In this document: piece by piece, positions 1 through 6,470 of the stretch
Numbering within the stretch: the stretch's first letter is position 1
How the letters are laid out: the number at the start of each line of letters is the position of its first letter
Assembly: GCA_005773145.1 (NCBI GenBank)
Contig: SXHS01000108.1
Span: forward strand, 1 to 6,522
Origin: Planctomycetaceae bacterium
GTDB taxonomy: Bacteria; Planctomycetota; Planctomycetia; Pirellulales; Pirellulaceae
Length of the DNA: 6,522 bases
Direction: 5' to 3'
Position numbers and translations under genes: made by a program
Notes under the pieces: model-generated
Told to the model about the DNA's origin: nothing
What the model saw: the letters and a program-made list of their open reading frames with translations, nothing else
The model's database searches: none

Positions 1-260
1 ATACTCCGTCGCAAGGCCGCCAACTCCGCCGCCGTCTCCACCCCATTCACGTACGCCCGCCAGTTGCGCGGTCGCGGCTCGGGCCAGTCGGCAAGCAGGG
101 CCCGCTCCTCGGAGTTGCCGAACAAGTAACGCCGCAAGCTGGTCCAACGCCAGTTCTCCGCCTTGCGCACCAGGCCACCGCGAAGGGGGTTGCGCTCGAC
201 GTAGCGGCAGACCGTGTAGAGATGCTCGTCCGACTGGACGAGGAATGACTTGAGTTGGCC
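1..260 (-). pseudogene. RAYT (REP-associated tyrosine transposase) C-terminal remnant, cut by window edge
   Basis: Read on the minus strand from 260 to 1, this frame gives a stop-free protein segment of about 86 residues. It contains FLVQSDEHLYTVCRYVERNP, then ENWRWTSLRRY, then LLADWPEPRPRNWRAYVNG. This order is characteristic of the C-terminal half of the IS200-like Y1 transposases called RAYTs, which mobilise REP palindromes. The tyrosine in the CRYVERNP helix is probably the catalytic nucleophile, by family knowledge. The N-terminal half, which should carry the metal-binding HUH motif, is absent: upstream of about position 260 the same frame stays open but no longer resembles the family, and no HUH motif appears between 261 and 627. 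The C-terminus lies beyond the left edge. The piece therefore looks like a 5'-truncated, inactive copy. Family assignment is confident; pseudogene status is an inference. Confidence 0.8.
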
Positions 261-811
261 CGCAAGCGGCGAAGGGGCCCCGCAACCGATCGGCGAGTTG
301 TTGCTTCCGCTGTTGATTCGATGGGGAGTTGCTACCGAAGAGGAGCAAAAGCATGAAGAATCAACCACGTCCGAAGCTCGGAGCTCCGACTGACTTGTCG
401 TGCCGCCAGGCACACTGACAACATCGGTTTTTACACCGAGGGATAGTGGCTGGGCAATTGCTCGGTCGCACAAGCCCGTCGATAAAGCCGGGTACCCGCT
501 TGTGGGTGGATCTGTCAGCGGTTCCAACGCCGGATAAGACAGTGTGGAGCCGTCGAGCTTCGGATATCTACCAGGGTGGCGAGACGGAACCACCAATGCT
601 GACCGAGAAGTGCCCGGCAGCCACGCAAGTCACTCGACAGCGATCGCGAAAAAAACTACCTTCGGGTAGTGCGCTCAACGTCTGCGCGCACTTCAAAACG
701 CAAATTCAGCCATGACAGTGCTTTTCTTCTTTGCCGGTTGCGATTGAGATTTGAGACCGCCAACACCAATGAACACAGACACTTCGACGCTGCGCGAATT
801 GGACGTACTGC
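261..811. other. Intergenic region without a convincing gene
   Basis: This 551-bp stretch separates the RAYT remnant from the stop codon of the fusion gene. Reading frames exist on both strands (for example a GTG-started 89-codon frame at 446-715, and a minus-strand frame open from about 627 leftwards into the RAYT remnant), but neither shows a recognisable domain or a well-spaced ribosome binding site. Visible structures are a perfect 12-bp palindrome at 378-389 (TCGGAGCTCCGA), a short 5-bp hairpin at 400-413, the intrinsic terminator at 649-670 and a partly overlapping 7-bp hairpin at 668-692. The segment is probably the 3' flank of the operon plus insertion debris around the transposase remnant. 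Confidence 0.5.
649..670 (-). terminator. Intrinsic terminator at the end of the four-gene operon
   Basis: On the minus strand the sequence reads ACTACC-CGAA-GGTAGT, a perfect 6-bp stem with a four-base loop (670 to 655), followed directly by six further T residues (654 to 649). This is the classic Rho-independent layout. It lies about 140 bases downstream of the stop codon of the fusion gene at 812, with no other gene between, so it is the natural end point for the minus-strand transcript. On the plus strand the A-run precedes the hairpin, so it would not act as an intrinsic terminator in that direction. The stem is short and only half GC, so strength may be moderate. Confidence 0.75.
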
Positions 812-3394
812 CTAACGGTTTTTACGACCCTCGTTGCTCCACCAGCGGAGCTCGTGCGGCGCGTCATTTCCCGAGATAATGTCGGGGCGGCCGTCGCCGT
901 TGAGGTCGCCAATGAGCGTCTGCGTCGGCACTTTCCACTCCTGGGTCAGAACGTGCGTTTTCCATGGGCCCTGCGGATCGCCGCTGTTCTCAAACCAGGC
1001 TATGTCGCTCGACGTATGCCACGACGTGGCAACCACATCCTTGTCGCCGTCCCCGTCCAAGTCAGTGGCCACCGCCTCGAAGGCGCTGGGAAATCGCGAA
1101 CAAATGACCTGCTTCTGCCATCGACCCGTGAATGGCGAGCCAGGGTTCTCGTACCAAATCACCTGCGCCGCGCCCGGCTCCTGGCTGGCCAACATCCCCG
1201 CCGCCATCACCACGTCCACGTTGCCGTCGCCGTTCATGTCCACCGGCTGGCCATGCATCGGCGCCGGCAATTTGTCGTCGATCACTTGCTTCGTGAAGTT
1301 GCCCTTGCCGTCGTTGACGTACCACACCACCAGGTTCGCCCCACGAGCCGTCCCCAGCAAGTCCGGATTCCCATCCTTGTTGAAGTCCGCCACGCGAATC
1401 GTGCGTGTGTCGGCCAGGTTTTCCTCAATCCCATGCCTGGTCCACTCGCCCGTCTCGGGGCTGCCGGTATTCTCAAACCACGCAAACTGATTACCCCGGC
1501 TCCAACTTGCGGCCGCTGCGTCAAGACGCCCATCCCCGTTCAAGTCCGCCAGCGCCACGTCGTAGGCCCCGGTCAGCTTCCCGATCCGATGCCGCGTCCA
1601 TAACCTGGCCTCGCGCGGATGGCCGCTGTTCTCGAACCACAACACCTCCCCTTCCTTGTTCTTGACAATCACCACGTCCAAGTGGCCATCACCGTTGACG
1701 TCGCCGACCGCATGACGCTGCAACTCCTGCGGGTCGTTCTCCTGAATCAAGTGCTGCTGAAAGTTTCCCTTGCCGTCGTTCTCGAACCAATACAGCTTGT
1801 TCGCGCCGTTCGCGTCCGAACTGATGACGTCCAGGTCGCCATCGCCGTCCAAGTCCGCCAGACCAATACCAAAGGTCCATTGATAGTCGGACATGATCAA
1901 GTGGTCCGTAAACTGCACCGAGCCATCACCCTCGCTGCCAGACGCCGAGGGGGACGCCTGCAGGGCTGCAACCGCTTGGATCGAGTAGAGATCAGCGTCT
2001 TTCATCACGAAACGAAGGCGAACCGGCTTGCCAGCCAGGCGAGCCACGTCCGACCCGCTCTTCCAGGCCAACGCCCGCTCGATCTCGTCGCCAAATATCT
2101 CCACCGAATCGTCGAGCTTGTAGCCCTCGATCGGCACTCCCTGGGCGTCCTGAATCTCCACGCGGATGCTCCCCGCCGCCGACGTTGAGTAGTTGATCTC
2201 CAGCCGGTCGCCCGAGACCCCCAAAGGCTTGCTCACCAGCTCACCCCCCGCCAGCGGCGCCTGCACCGAGACAAACCCGTCCATGCGGTACGTATAACGA
2301 CGCAACTTGGAAGCAGTCCCGATGAGATAGTAGTCCTCCAGGGAGTAGATCGACAGCTCGTCGGGCGTGTCGGGAATGTCCGACCTGGTGACGACCACAC
2401 CACTTGCCGTATAGTTGTTGCGGTCGACCCAGCGGGACTTCTGGAACCCGGGCCGCACCACGGCTTCGCCCCATCGCCGGAAATTGAGGCCGTCGCGGCT
2501 GGTCATAAACACGCCGTCGGAGACCCCCCACTTGAAATGGCCCGTGGGGTTCCGTGTCTCGATGAACCGCTTGGGAAAACCCATGAAGATCTGCTTCGCG
2601 CGGTCGTAGGGCGCAATCGAGTTCGTGTACAGGTGCTCCGGCGGCATATTCGGGTATTCCAGAAAGACCGGTTGCGTCCAGTTCTGGAAGTCGGTTGAGG
2701 TGGACGTCATGATGTCGCGGAATCCGTTGCGAAAGGCACGGTGGAACTCGACGTAGCGATTGCGAGTCGAGTCCCAGAATGCCAGGTTCAGCGAATCGAA
2801 GGCCCCCTCGGTAATCACCGGCCCCTTGGACAGCGGCGACCAGTGGATGCCGTCCGGAGATTGGAATGTCCATATCCCGCCGTCGTCGCTGACCCCGCCA
2901 AACGCCTTGTATTGTGCCTCCGCCGGACAATCGGGCCTGGAGTCCTTGAACACCATGAAGTTGTCACTGCCCCTCCCCGCATGCACGATGTTGTTCTTCT
3001 TCGAGCCGTTGAATTCATGCAACCCCAACTCCGGCTTGGTCCAATGAATGCCGTCCTTGCTCTGGGCATAACAAGCAACCTGGTAAAGCATGTCATTGGC
3101 CTCCACGCTCCACTGCGAGCCGCGGTAGTACATGCGGTAAAGGTCACCGTCCTGGAATACCGTGTGGTAGAAGCACGTATCGCCTTCCCAGGGCGCGTCG
3201 TGAACGATCACTACCTCGCGGGGCGTCGGCTTGTGCAGCGTCAGCGCGGCGCCGCTTAGACGCTCGATCAGATAGTCGTCGACCAACAGCTCCCGCCGGC
3301 TGCCGATCTCAATCGGCTCGGCCGCCTCCGCCCAAAAACATGCCGCCAGATCAATTACCGCCAATGCGGCAACGAACAAATATCGCGATACCAT
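812..3394 (-). CDS. Secreted GH32/43-like propeller protein fused to a seven-repeat FG-GAP/VCBS propeller
   Basis: The 860-residue product is exported: an N-terminal hydrophobic segment (about residues 5-22) leads to a likely signal peptidase I site near AEAA (22-25); an overlapping LAAC (16-19) could instead be a lipobox. Residues about 30-395 resemble the five-bladed propellers of glycoside hydrolase families 32/43, opening with ELLVDDYLIER and carrying repeated blade motifs such as SKDGIHW (112-118) and SPDGIHW (179-185). Residues about 396-488 look like a beta-sandwich, followed by a Ser/Gly-rich linker. The C-terminus (about 500-858) holds seven FG-GAP/VCBS units spaced 49-59 residues, each with a calcium-loop motif (DLDGDGDLD, DVNGDGHLD, DLNGDGRLD, DFNKDGNPD, DMNGDGNVD, DLDGDGDKD, DLNGDGRPD) and a W-[FYW]-x-N strand, suggesting a second propeller used for binding or adhesion. 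The start at 3394 is chosen over an in-frame ATG at 3445 because a strong AGGAGG precedes it and the signal peptide then sits at the very N-terminus. It is the last gene of the operon, 70 bp after the lipoprotein gene. Catalytic activity is unproven. Confidence 0.88.
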   Translation of the reverse strand: MVSRYLFVAALAVIDLAACFWAEAAEPIEIGSRRELLVDDYLIERLSGAALTLHKPTPREVVIVHDAPWEGDTCFYHTVFQDGDLYRMYYRGSQWSVEANDMLYQVACYAQSKDGIHWTKPELGLHEFNGSKKNNIVHAGRGSDNFMVFKDSRPDCPAEAQYKAFGGVSDDGGIWTFQSPDGIHWSPLSKGPVITEGAFDSLNLAFWDSTRNRYVEFHRAFRNGFRDIMTSTSTDFQNWTQPVFLEYPNMPPEHLYTNSIAPYDRAKQIFMGFPKRFIETRNPTGHFKWGVSDGVFMTSRDGLNFRRWGEAVVRPGFQKSRWVDRNNYTASGVVVTRSDIPDTPDELSIYSLEDYYLIGTASKLRRYTYRMDGFVSVQAPLAGGELVSKPLGVSGDRLEINYSTSAAGSIRVEIQDAQGVPIEGYKLDDSVEIFGDEIERALAWKSGSDVARLAGKPVRLRFVMKDADLYSIQAVAALQASPSASGSEGDGSVQFTDHLIMSDYQWTFGIGLADLDGDGDLDVISSDANGANKLYWFENDGKGNFQQHLIQENDPQELQRHAVGDVNGDGHLDVVIVKNKEGEVLWFENSGHPREARLWTRHRIGKLTGAYDVALADLNGDGRLDAAAASWSRGNQFAWFENTGSPETGEWTRHGIEENLADTRTIRVADFNKDGNPDLLGTARGANLVVWYVNDGKGNFTKQVIDDKLPAPMHGQPVDMNGDGNVDVVMAAGMLASQEPGAAQVIWYENPGSPFTGRWQKQVICSRFPSAFEAVATDLDGDGDKDVVATSWHTSSDIAWFENSGDPQGPWKTHVLTQEWKVPTQTLIGDLNGDGRPDIISGNDAPHELRWWSNEGRKNR

Positions 3395-3403
3395 GCTGCA
3401 ATA

Positions 3404-3409
3404 CCTCCT
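3404..3409 (-). promoter_or_regulatory. Shine-Dalgarno site of the fusion gene
   Basis: The minus strand reads AGGAGG followed by nine bases and then ATG at 3394. This strong site decides the start: the upstream in-frame ATG at 3445 would add 17 residues in front of the signal peptide. Confidence 0.8.
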
Positions 3410-3464
3410 GACGATACGCTTACTTGTCAATCCCGGGTGGCTCATCGTGGGGTCGGTGATCCGC

Positions 3465-3956
3465 CTACTTCGGTTTATCTTCCTGCGAATCGACAGCGGG
3501 CAGCGCGATATCGTATTTCCCGTCGGAGCCGGAGTTTAATTCAAACACCAACGGCGAGTCCTCGCCGGTATAGACCTGCGGCGCCATGGGCACGGTCTCG
3601 TCGGTCAAAAGATCCTCGATCGACTGGCGACTTTTGATCTTGCGCCCGGTCTTCTTCTCGGCGGCGACTTCGACGCGGTGCTTGCCCAAGGGAACGCCTC
3701 CCCGAGCGTCCGCTCGGTATTCGCCGTTCTGGATGCGTGCAGTGGTCGCTGGCCCCTTCGTCCCATCGATCGGAACAAACCGGACCGTGCCGGTCTCGAC
3801 CTTCTGGCCACCGGCAGTGACAGCGCCATGGACCTCCCCAACAGACAAACGGTCACTACCGCAGCCTACCAACGCCAGGCATAATGCAAGCCCCAGGACG
3901 ACGGTCCAATGCGATCTGTCCATGGCACAGGGGGGGCAATTTCCGGGTCCCGGCAT
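3465..3956 (-). CDS. Small lipoprotein with a transthyretin/carboxypeptidase-regulatory-like domain
   Basis: The 163-residue product has a hydrophobic segment (about 17-30) ending in the lipobox LVGC with Cys32 as the predicted lipidation site, so it is probably anchored in a membrane facing the periplasm or cell surface. After a short linker, residues about 39-97 carry the pattern VHGAVTAGGQKVETGTVRF...GP...ARIQNGEYRAD...PLGKHRVEV, typical of the small beta-sandwich lipoproteins common in Planctomycetota that resemble transthyretin or carboxypeptidase regulatory domains. The tail is acidic and Lys-rich. The start at 3956 is preferred because GAGGA lies eight bases upstream; ATG at 3923 (152 residues) would give a more ordinary lipoprotein signal (MDRSHWTVV..., Cys21) but has no ribosome site, and ATG 3992 has none either. 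The gene lies 45 bp after the sialidase-like gene and 70 bp before the fusion gene. No enzymatic function is suggested; role unknown. Confidence 0.82.
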   Translation of the reverse strand: MPGPGNCPPCAMDRSHWTVVLGLALCLALVGCGSDRLSVGEVHGAVTAGGQKVETGTVRFVPIDGTKGPATTARIQNGEYRADARGGVPLGKHRVEVAAEKKTGRKIKSRQSIEDLLTDETVPMAPQVYTGEDSPLVFELNSGSDGKYDIALPAVDSQEDKPK

Positions 3957-3964
3957 TGCAGTAT

Positions 3965-3969
3965 TCCTC
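3965..3969 (-). promoter_or_regulatory. Likely Shine-Dalgarno site of the lipoprotein gene
   Basis: The minus strand reads GAGGA, eight bases before ATG at 3956. It supports that start over the ATG at 3923, whose upstream bases are a C-rich run with no ribosome-site similarity. Confidence 0.5.
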
Positions 3970-4001
3970 GCGGAAGTCAAGAAATGAGGCATCGATTGCT
4001 G

Positions 4002-5324
4002 CTATTGCTGCGCGGCTCCCGATTTGGCTGGAGGTCCCCTGCTTGAACGGCCAGGCTTGCCCGTTGCAGGGTCGATGACGTTGCGGAGATCCGAGTCGTA
4101 GGGGGCGTCACGAATTTCCCTATCGCCATTGAGCGGCTGATCACCCAATCCCCACCGCACCAACCCAAGGTCTCTTGGTGTCCCCGAGTTGTACGGACCC
4201 GGCTGTGAACGAAATCCCGTGCCAAAAGCGGTAAGGATCGAGCCATCCGGCAAAAGAACGGAGGACGTAGCCTGGCAGCTCGCCCAGACCGTGCTGATAT
4301 CGGGGCCTTTTCGGTTGCCAACCCAAGTATGGAGCAGGTAACGGTGATCGAGGTCCCAGGTCTGGCCGTGATCGTGGCTGACCACGGCTTCGATCCCATA
4401 CTGGGGGTAGCCGTCCGGTGTTGCGACATAGCCCTTGCGCGCCACGTAGCTCATCACGATGTCATGGTTGGGCATCAAGACAAAAGAGGGGTGATGCCGG
4501 CCCCACTGGTAAAGCCGGTTGATTTCGGACCACGTGTGGCCGCCGTCTTTGGAGATCGAGATTCCCAGGCCCTCGTAATGATCGATATCTCCTGCCGCTT
4601 TGGAGGTCCGGCATCCGGCAATAAGGTCGCCGTTGGCGGCACGACCCAGCGCAACCTCGCTGACGTTCTCCCATTGCGGCACGCGAATCAATTTGCTCCA
4701 AATGCGCCCCTTGTCAGCGCTGAACCGAAGATAGCCCTGTTCGTGACTTGGACCGTCGCCGGAACGCTCGTTCCAGCCTGTCTCGAACAGCCGAGTCACC
4801 GCGCCCGTCTTGTCATCGCGCTCCACCAACAGAGGATCCCAAAAAAAGATCTTTCCCTCCGCTGGATCGTCGACCCGCACGGGTTCCCACGTCGCGCCGT
4901 AATCGCTGCTGAAACAGCGATAGCCGTCGGCATGATATAACAAGTTCCCCTGGCCCAGATACGTCAGGCTGCACGCGACCTCGGTACTCTCCTCACGACG
5001 AAGCGGACGCGGGGTGGACCAGGTGGCGCCACGGTCATCACTCGAGACAAGCATCTCACGCAAGCCGGGCTTCGGCGGTTCTGGCTGCAAGGTGAACAGC
5101 ATCAACAGGCGGTCTTTCTCCGACATATAGACGAGGTACGGCACCAACGCGATGGAATCATGCCAGCGCTCGCTGACCGTTTGCAGCCTGGCTGGGATCG
5201 GGATCTCCGGGGCAGTCCCGTTAAGCTGGCGCACGCTGTGCGATTTCCACTGGGCGGCTGCGGGCCACGGTGCCACGAAGCCTGCCGCCACGACAGCGAC
5301 CGACAGAAGACGTTGCAAAGTCAT
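4002..5324 (-). CDS. Secreted sialidase-like Asp-box (BNR) propeller protein
   Basis: The 440-residue product begins with a clear signal peptide (MTLQRLLSVAVVAAGFVAPW, cleavage likely after the AAA at 22-24). The body carries five Asp-box motifs of the form S-x-D-x-G-x-[TI]-W at residues 95-102, 139-146, 202-209, 258-265 and 316-323, the hallmark of sialidase/neuraminidase six-bladed propellers (BNR family, GH33-like). Segments such as HHPSFVLMPNHDIVMSYV (277-294) and SSVLLPDGSILTAFGTG (354-370) fit the family core. The N-terminal FRIP-type motif of classical bacterial sialidases is not evident, and the arginine triad cannot be assigned by eye, so cleavage of sialic acid is not shown; it may act on another sugar or only bind. 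The tail after about residue 395 is Pro/Gly/Ser-rich and probably disordered. The start is supported by AAGGAG eight bases upstream. It follows the DUF1080 gene by 152 bp and precedes the lipoprotein gene by 45 bp. Confidence 0.87.
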   Translation of the reverse strand: MTLQRLLSVAVVAAGFVAPWPAAAQWKSHSVRQLNGTAPEIPIPARLQTVSERWHDSIALVPYLVYMSEKDRLLMLFTLQPEPPKPGLREMLVSSDDRGATWSTPRPLRREESTEVACSLTYLGQGNLLYHADGYRCFSSDYGATWEPVRVDDPAEGKIFFWDPLLVERDDKTGAVTRLFETGWNERSGDGPSHEQGYLRFSADKGRIWSKLIRVPQWENVSEVALGRAANGDLIAGCRTSKAAGDIDHYEGLGISISKDGGHTWSEINRLYQWGRHHPSFVLMPNHDIVMSYVARKGYVATPDGYPQYGIEAVVSHDHGQTWDLDHRYLLHTWVGNRKGPDISTVWASCQATSSVLLPDGSILTAFGTGFRSQPGPYNSGTPRDLGLVRWGLGDQPLNGDREIRDAPYDSDLRNVIDPATGKPGRSSRGPPAKSGAAQQ

Positions 5325-5332
5325 CGCGGATT

Positions 5333-5338
5333 CTCCTT
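5333..5338 (-). promoter_or_regulatory. Shine-Dalgarno site of the sialidase-like gene
   Basis: The minus strand reads AAGGAG followed by eight bases and ATG at 5324, a good match that fixes the start in front of a complete signal peptide. Confidence 0.75.
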
Positions 5339-5375
5339 CAAAGCCGTTCCGTTTGTCGATAACCGTTCACGGGCC

Positions 5376-5470
5376 GGGGACTGGCTCATTTTCCCGGTGA
5401 ATTCGCGAGAGGTGCATCGTCCTGATGGCTGGTTGACCAACGTGGTTCCCGGAAAAATGTACCTGTCCCC
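5376..5470. repeat. Imperfect inverted-repeat element between DUF1080 and sialidase-like genes (REP- or MITE-like)
   Basis: The left arm (5376-5397) begins GGGGACTGGCTCATTTT and the right arm (5449-5470, read on the minus strand) begins GGGGACAGGTACATTTTT; both then continue CCGG. The arms match at 18 of 22 positions and face outward around a 51-bp centre. The element begins 6 bases beyond the DUF1080 stop codon, ends about 50 bases before the sialidase-like start, and fills most of the gap. From memory, GGGGACAGG-type inverted motifs recur as dispersed repeats in environmental genomes and are often linked to RAYT transposases; copy number here cannot be checked. In the operon mRNA it could fold into a long stem-loop and affect transcript stability or relative expression. 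Confidence 0.65.
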
Positions 5471-5476
5471 TTTATT

Positions 5477-6313
5477 TCACTCAATGTCAAGCGGTTGAAG
5501 CTCGAAGCGGCGGACATAGAGTTCGGCCGCTTCGGTTTGGATCAGAATCTTGCCCGAGGAGGGCACGGCGTCGAACCCTTCGTTAACCTGGATGCCGTTG
5601 ACGCGGTTGATGATGTGGCCGCCATCACAGATCACCTCCAAGCGAGTCCACTCCTTTCCCGGGCTGTCGATATCCTGCTTGCCGCGGAAGCCGAGCACGT
5701 CGGCCCAATCAGGATCTTTGTTAAACCAGTTGATTCGCTGGATCGGCGCGGAGGGAAAAACCTTTCGGTCACCCCCTTCCTTCCAGACGGTCTCGCCGTC
5801 GCGGTCTTGGGCGGTCTCGGCGGTGAGCGAGACAGGGATCTCGCTTCCATCGGCCCGCTTACCCGGCACAATCCAGAAATCGCCGGTACCCCCCTCGATA
5901 ATCTGGGCCTCGATGCCGGCCATGAATCGATTGCTGCAACTGCCATCGGGTTCGACGCAATGAACAATCACTCCGGAATCCCGCGCTTGCGTCTTGCGTG
6001 CCCGCCAGGTCTTGTCCCCCCAGCGATATTCGACCACCAGGTGATAGTTCTTGTAACGCTCGTTGGTGCACACGTAGCCAAAGCCGTCGCCGGAAATATG
6101 CAACACACCGTCTTCGACGGTGAAGACTTTGCGCGGGTCTTCGTACTTCGAGTCCTCAAGCCAGGTGTAAAGGCCATTGAGGTTCCTACCGTTGAACAGT
6201 TGGACCACGTTCTCGGGGATGATGGCTTCGGCGTCCTTGCCGTATGCCAAGGTCAGACTCAAGAGCAAGACTACTATCCATGACGCGCAAACAGTGTGGA
6301 TTCGAAAACACAT
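5477..6313 (-). CDS. Secreted DUF1080 protein (3-keto-disaccharide hydrolase family)
   Basis: The 278-residue product has an N-terminal signal sequence (hydrophobic core about residues 13-24) and then one concanavalin/LamG-like DUF1080 domain covering about 36-275. Family landmarks are VVQLFNGRNLNGL (36-48), VEDGVLHISG (66-75), the YKNYHLVVEYRWG strand (87-99), DSGVIVH (112-118), GIEAQIIEGGTGDFW (133-147), EWTRLEVICDGGHIINRVNG (221-240) and ILIQTEAAELYVRRFEL (256-272). Members of this family hydrolyse 3-keto-glycosides formed by partner oxidoreductases, though many are uncharacterised; no oxidoreductase lies in this window. It appears to be the first gene of the operon. The start is uncertain: ATG 6313 places the signal peptide at the N-terminus, while ATG 6358 (or TTG 6361) adds 15-16 residues; none has a Shine-Dalgarno site. 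The stop codon lies 6 bases before the inverted-repeat element. Confidence 0.87.
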   Translation of the reverse strand: MCFRIHTVCASWIVVLLLSLTLAYGKDAEAIIPENVVQLFNGRNLNGLYTWLEDSKYEDPRKVFTVEDGVLHISGDGFGYVCTNERYKNYHLVVEYRWGDKTWRARKTQARDSGVIVHCVEPDGSCSNRFMAGIEAQIIEGGTGDFWIVPGKRADGSEIPVSLTAETAQDRDGETVWKEGGDRKVFPSAPIQRINWFNKDPDWADVLGFRGKQDIDSPGKEWTRLEVICDGGHIINRVNGIQVNEGFDAVPSSGKILIQTEAAELYVRRFELQPLDIE

Positions 6314-6470
6314 GGGGTTGGTTACAAACAAAGCGGAAAACGGATAAGTGGCGGACATCAATCGGACTGGGCTTCAACACATGTACAAGTCGAATTCATG
6401 CAAAGGAAGTCAAGAGGGCGCTGCCAACAGCGATGCCTCCACCTCATCTATCCTCCCATCATCATCATTG

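Noticed and set aside
446..715. Plus-strand 89-codon reading frame starting with GTG
   Set aside because: It has no recognised domain, its only purine-rich upstream stretch is too close to the GTG, and it runs across the intrinsic terminator of the opposite strand. It is probably chance.
769..782. AATGAACACAGACAC, resembling a common ACAGATGAACACAGATG-type dispersed word
   Set aside because: The similarity is short and rests on memory; it cannot be supported without a genome-wide search.
834..1603. Two long plus-strand frames (834-1490 and 854-1603) opposite the VCBS repeats
   Set aside because: They are antisense shadows of the repetitive GC-rich calcium-loop codons; their translations contain no domain, and the minus-strand frame gives seven coherent repeats.
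2241..2930. 229-codon minus-strand frame inside the fusion gene
   Set aside because: It overlaps the real gene in another frame and lacks recognisable motifs, whereas the main frame is continuous and motif-rich.
3338..3349. LAAC lipobox-like sequence in the signal peptide of the fusion protein
   Set aside because: Kept only as an alternative: an aspartate interrupts the hydrophobic core before it, and a good signal peptidase I site follows, so lipoprotein status is not called.
5495..6283. 262-codon plus-strand frame opposite the DUF1080 gene
   Set aside because: The minus-strand frame matches DUF1080 throughout, and the plus-strand product shows no family features. It is an antisense shadow.
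6382..6413. Possible promoter for the DUF1080 gene with TTGACT as -35 (minus strand 6413-6408)
   Set aside because: At the usual 17-base spacing the -10 would be ACTTGT, a poor match; better candidates need about 20 bases. It is too weak to call.
6460..6469. Short ATC trinucleotide run
   Set aside because: Only a few repeat units; no sign of function.
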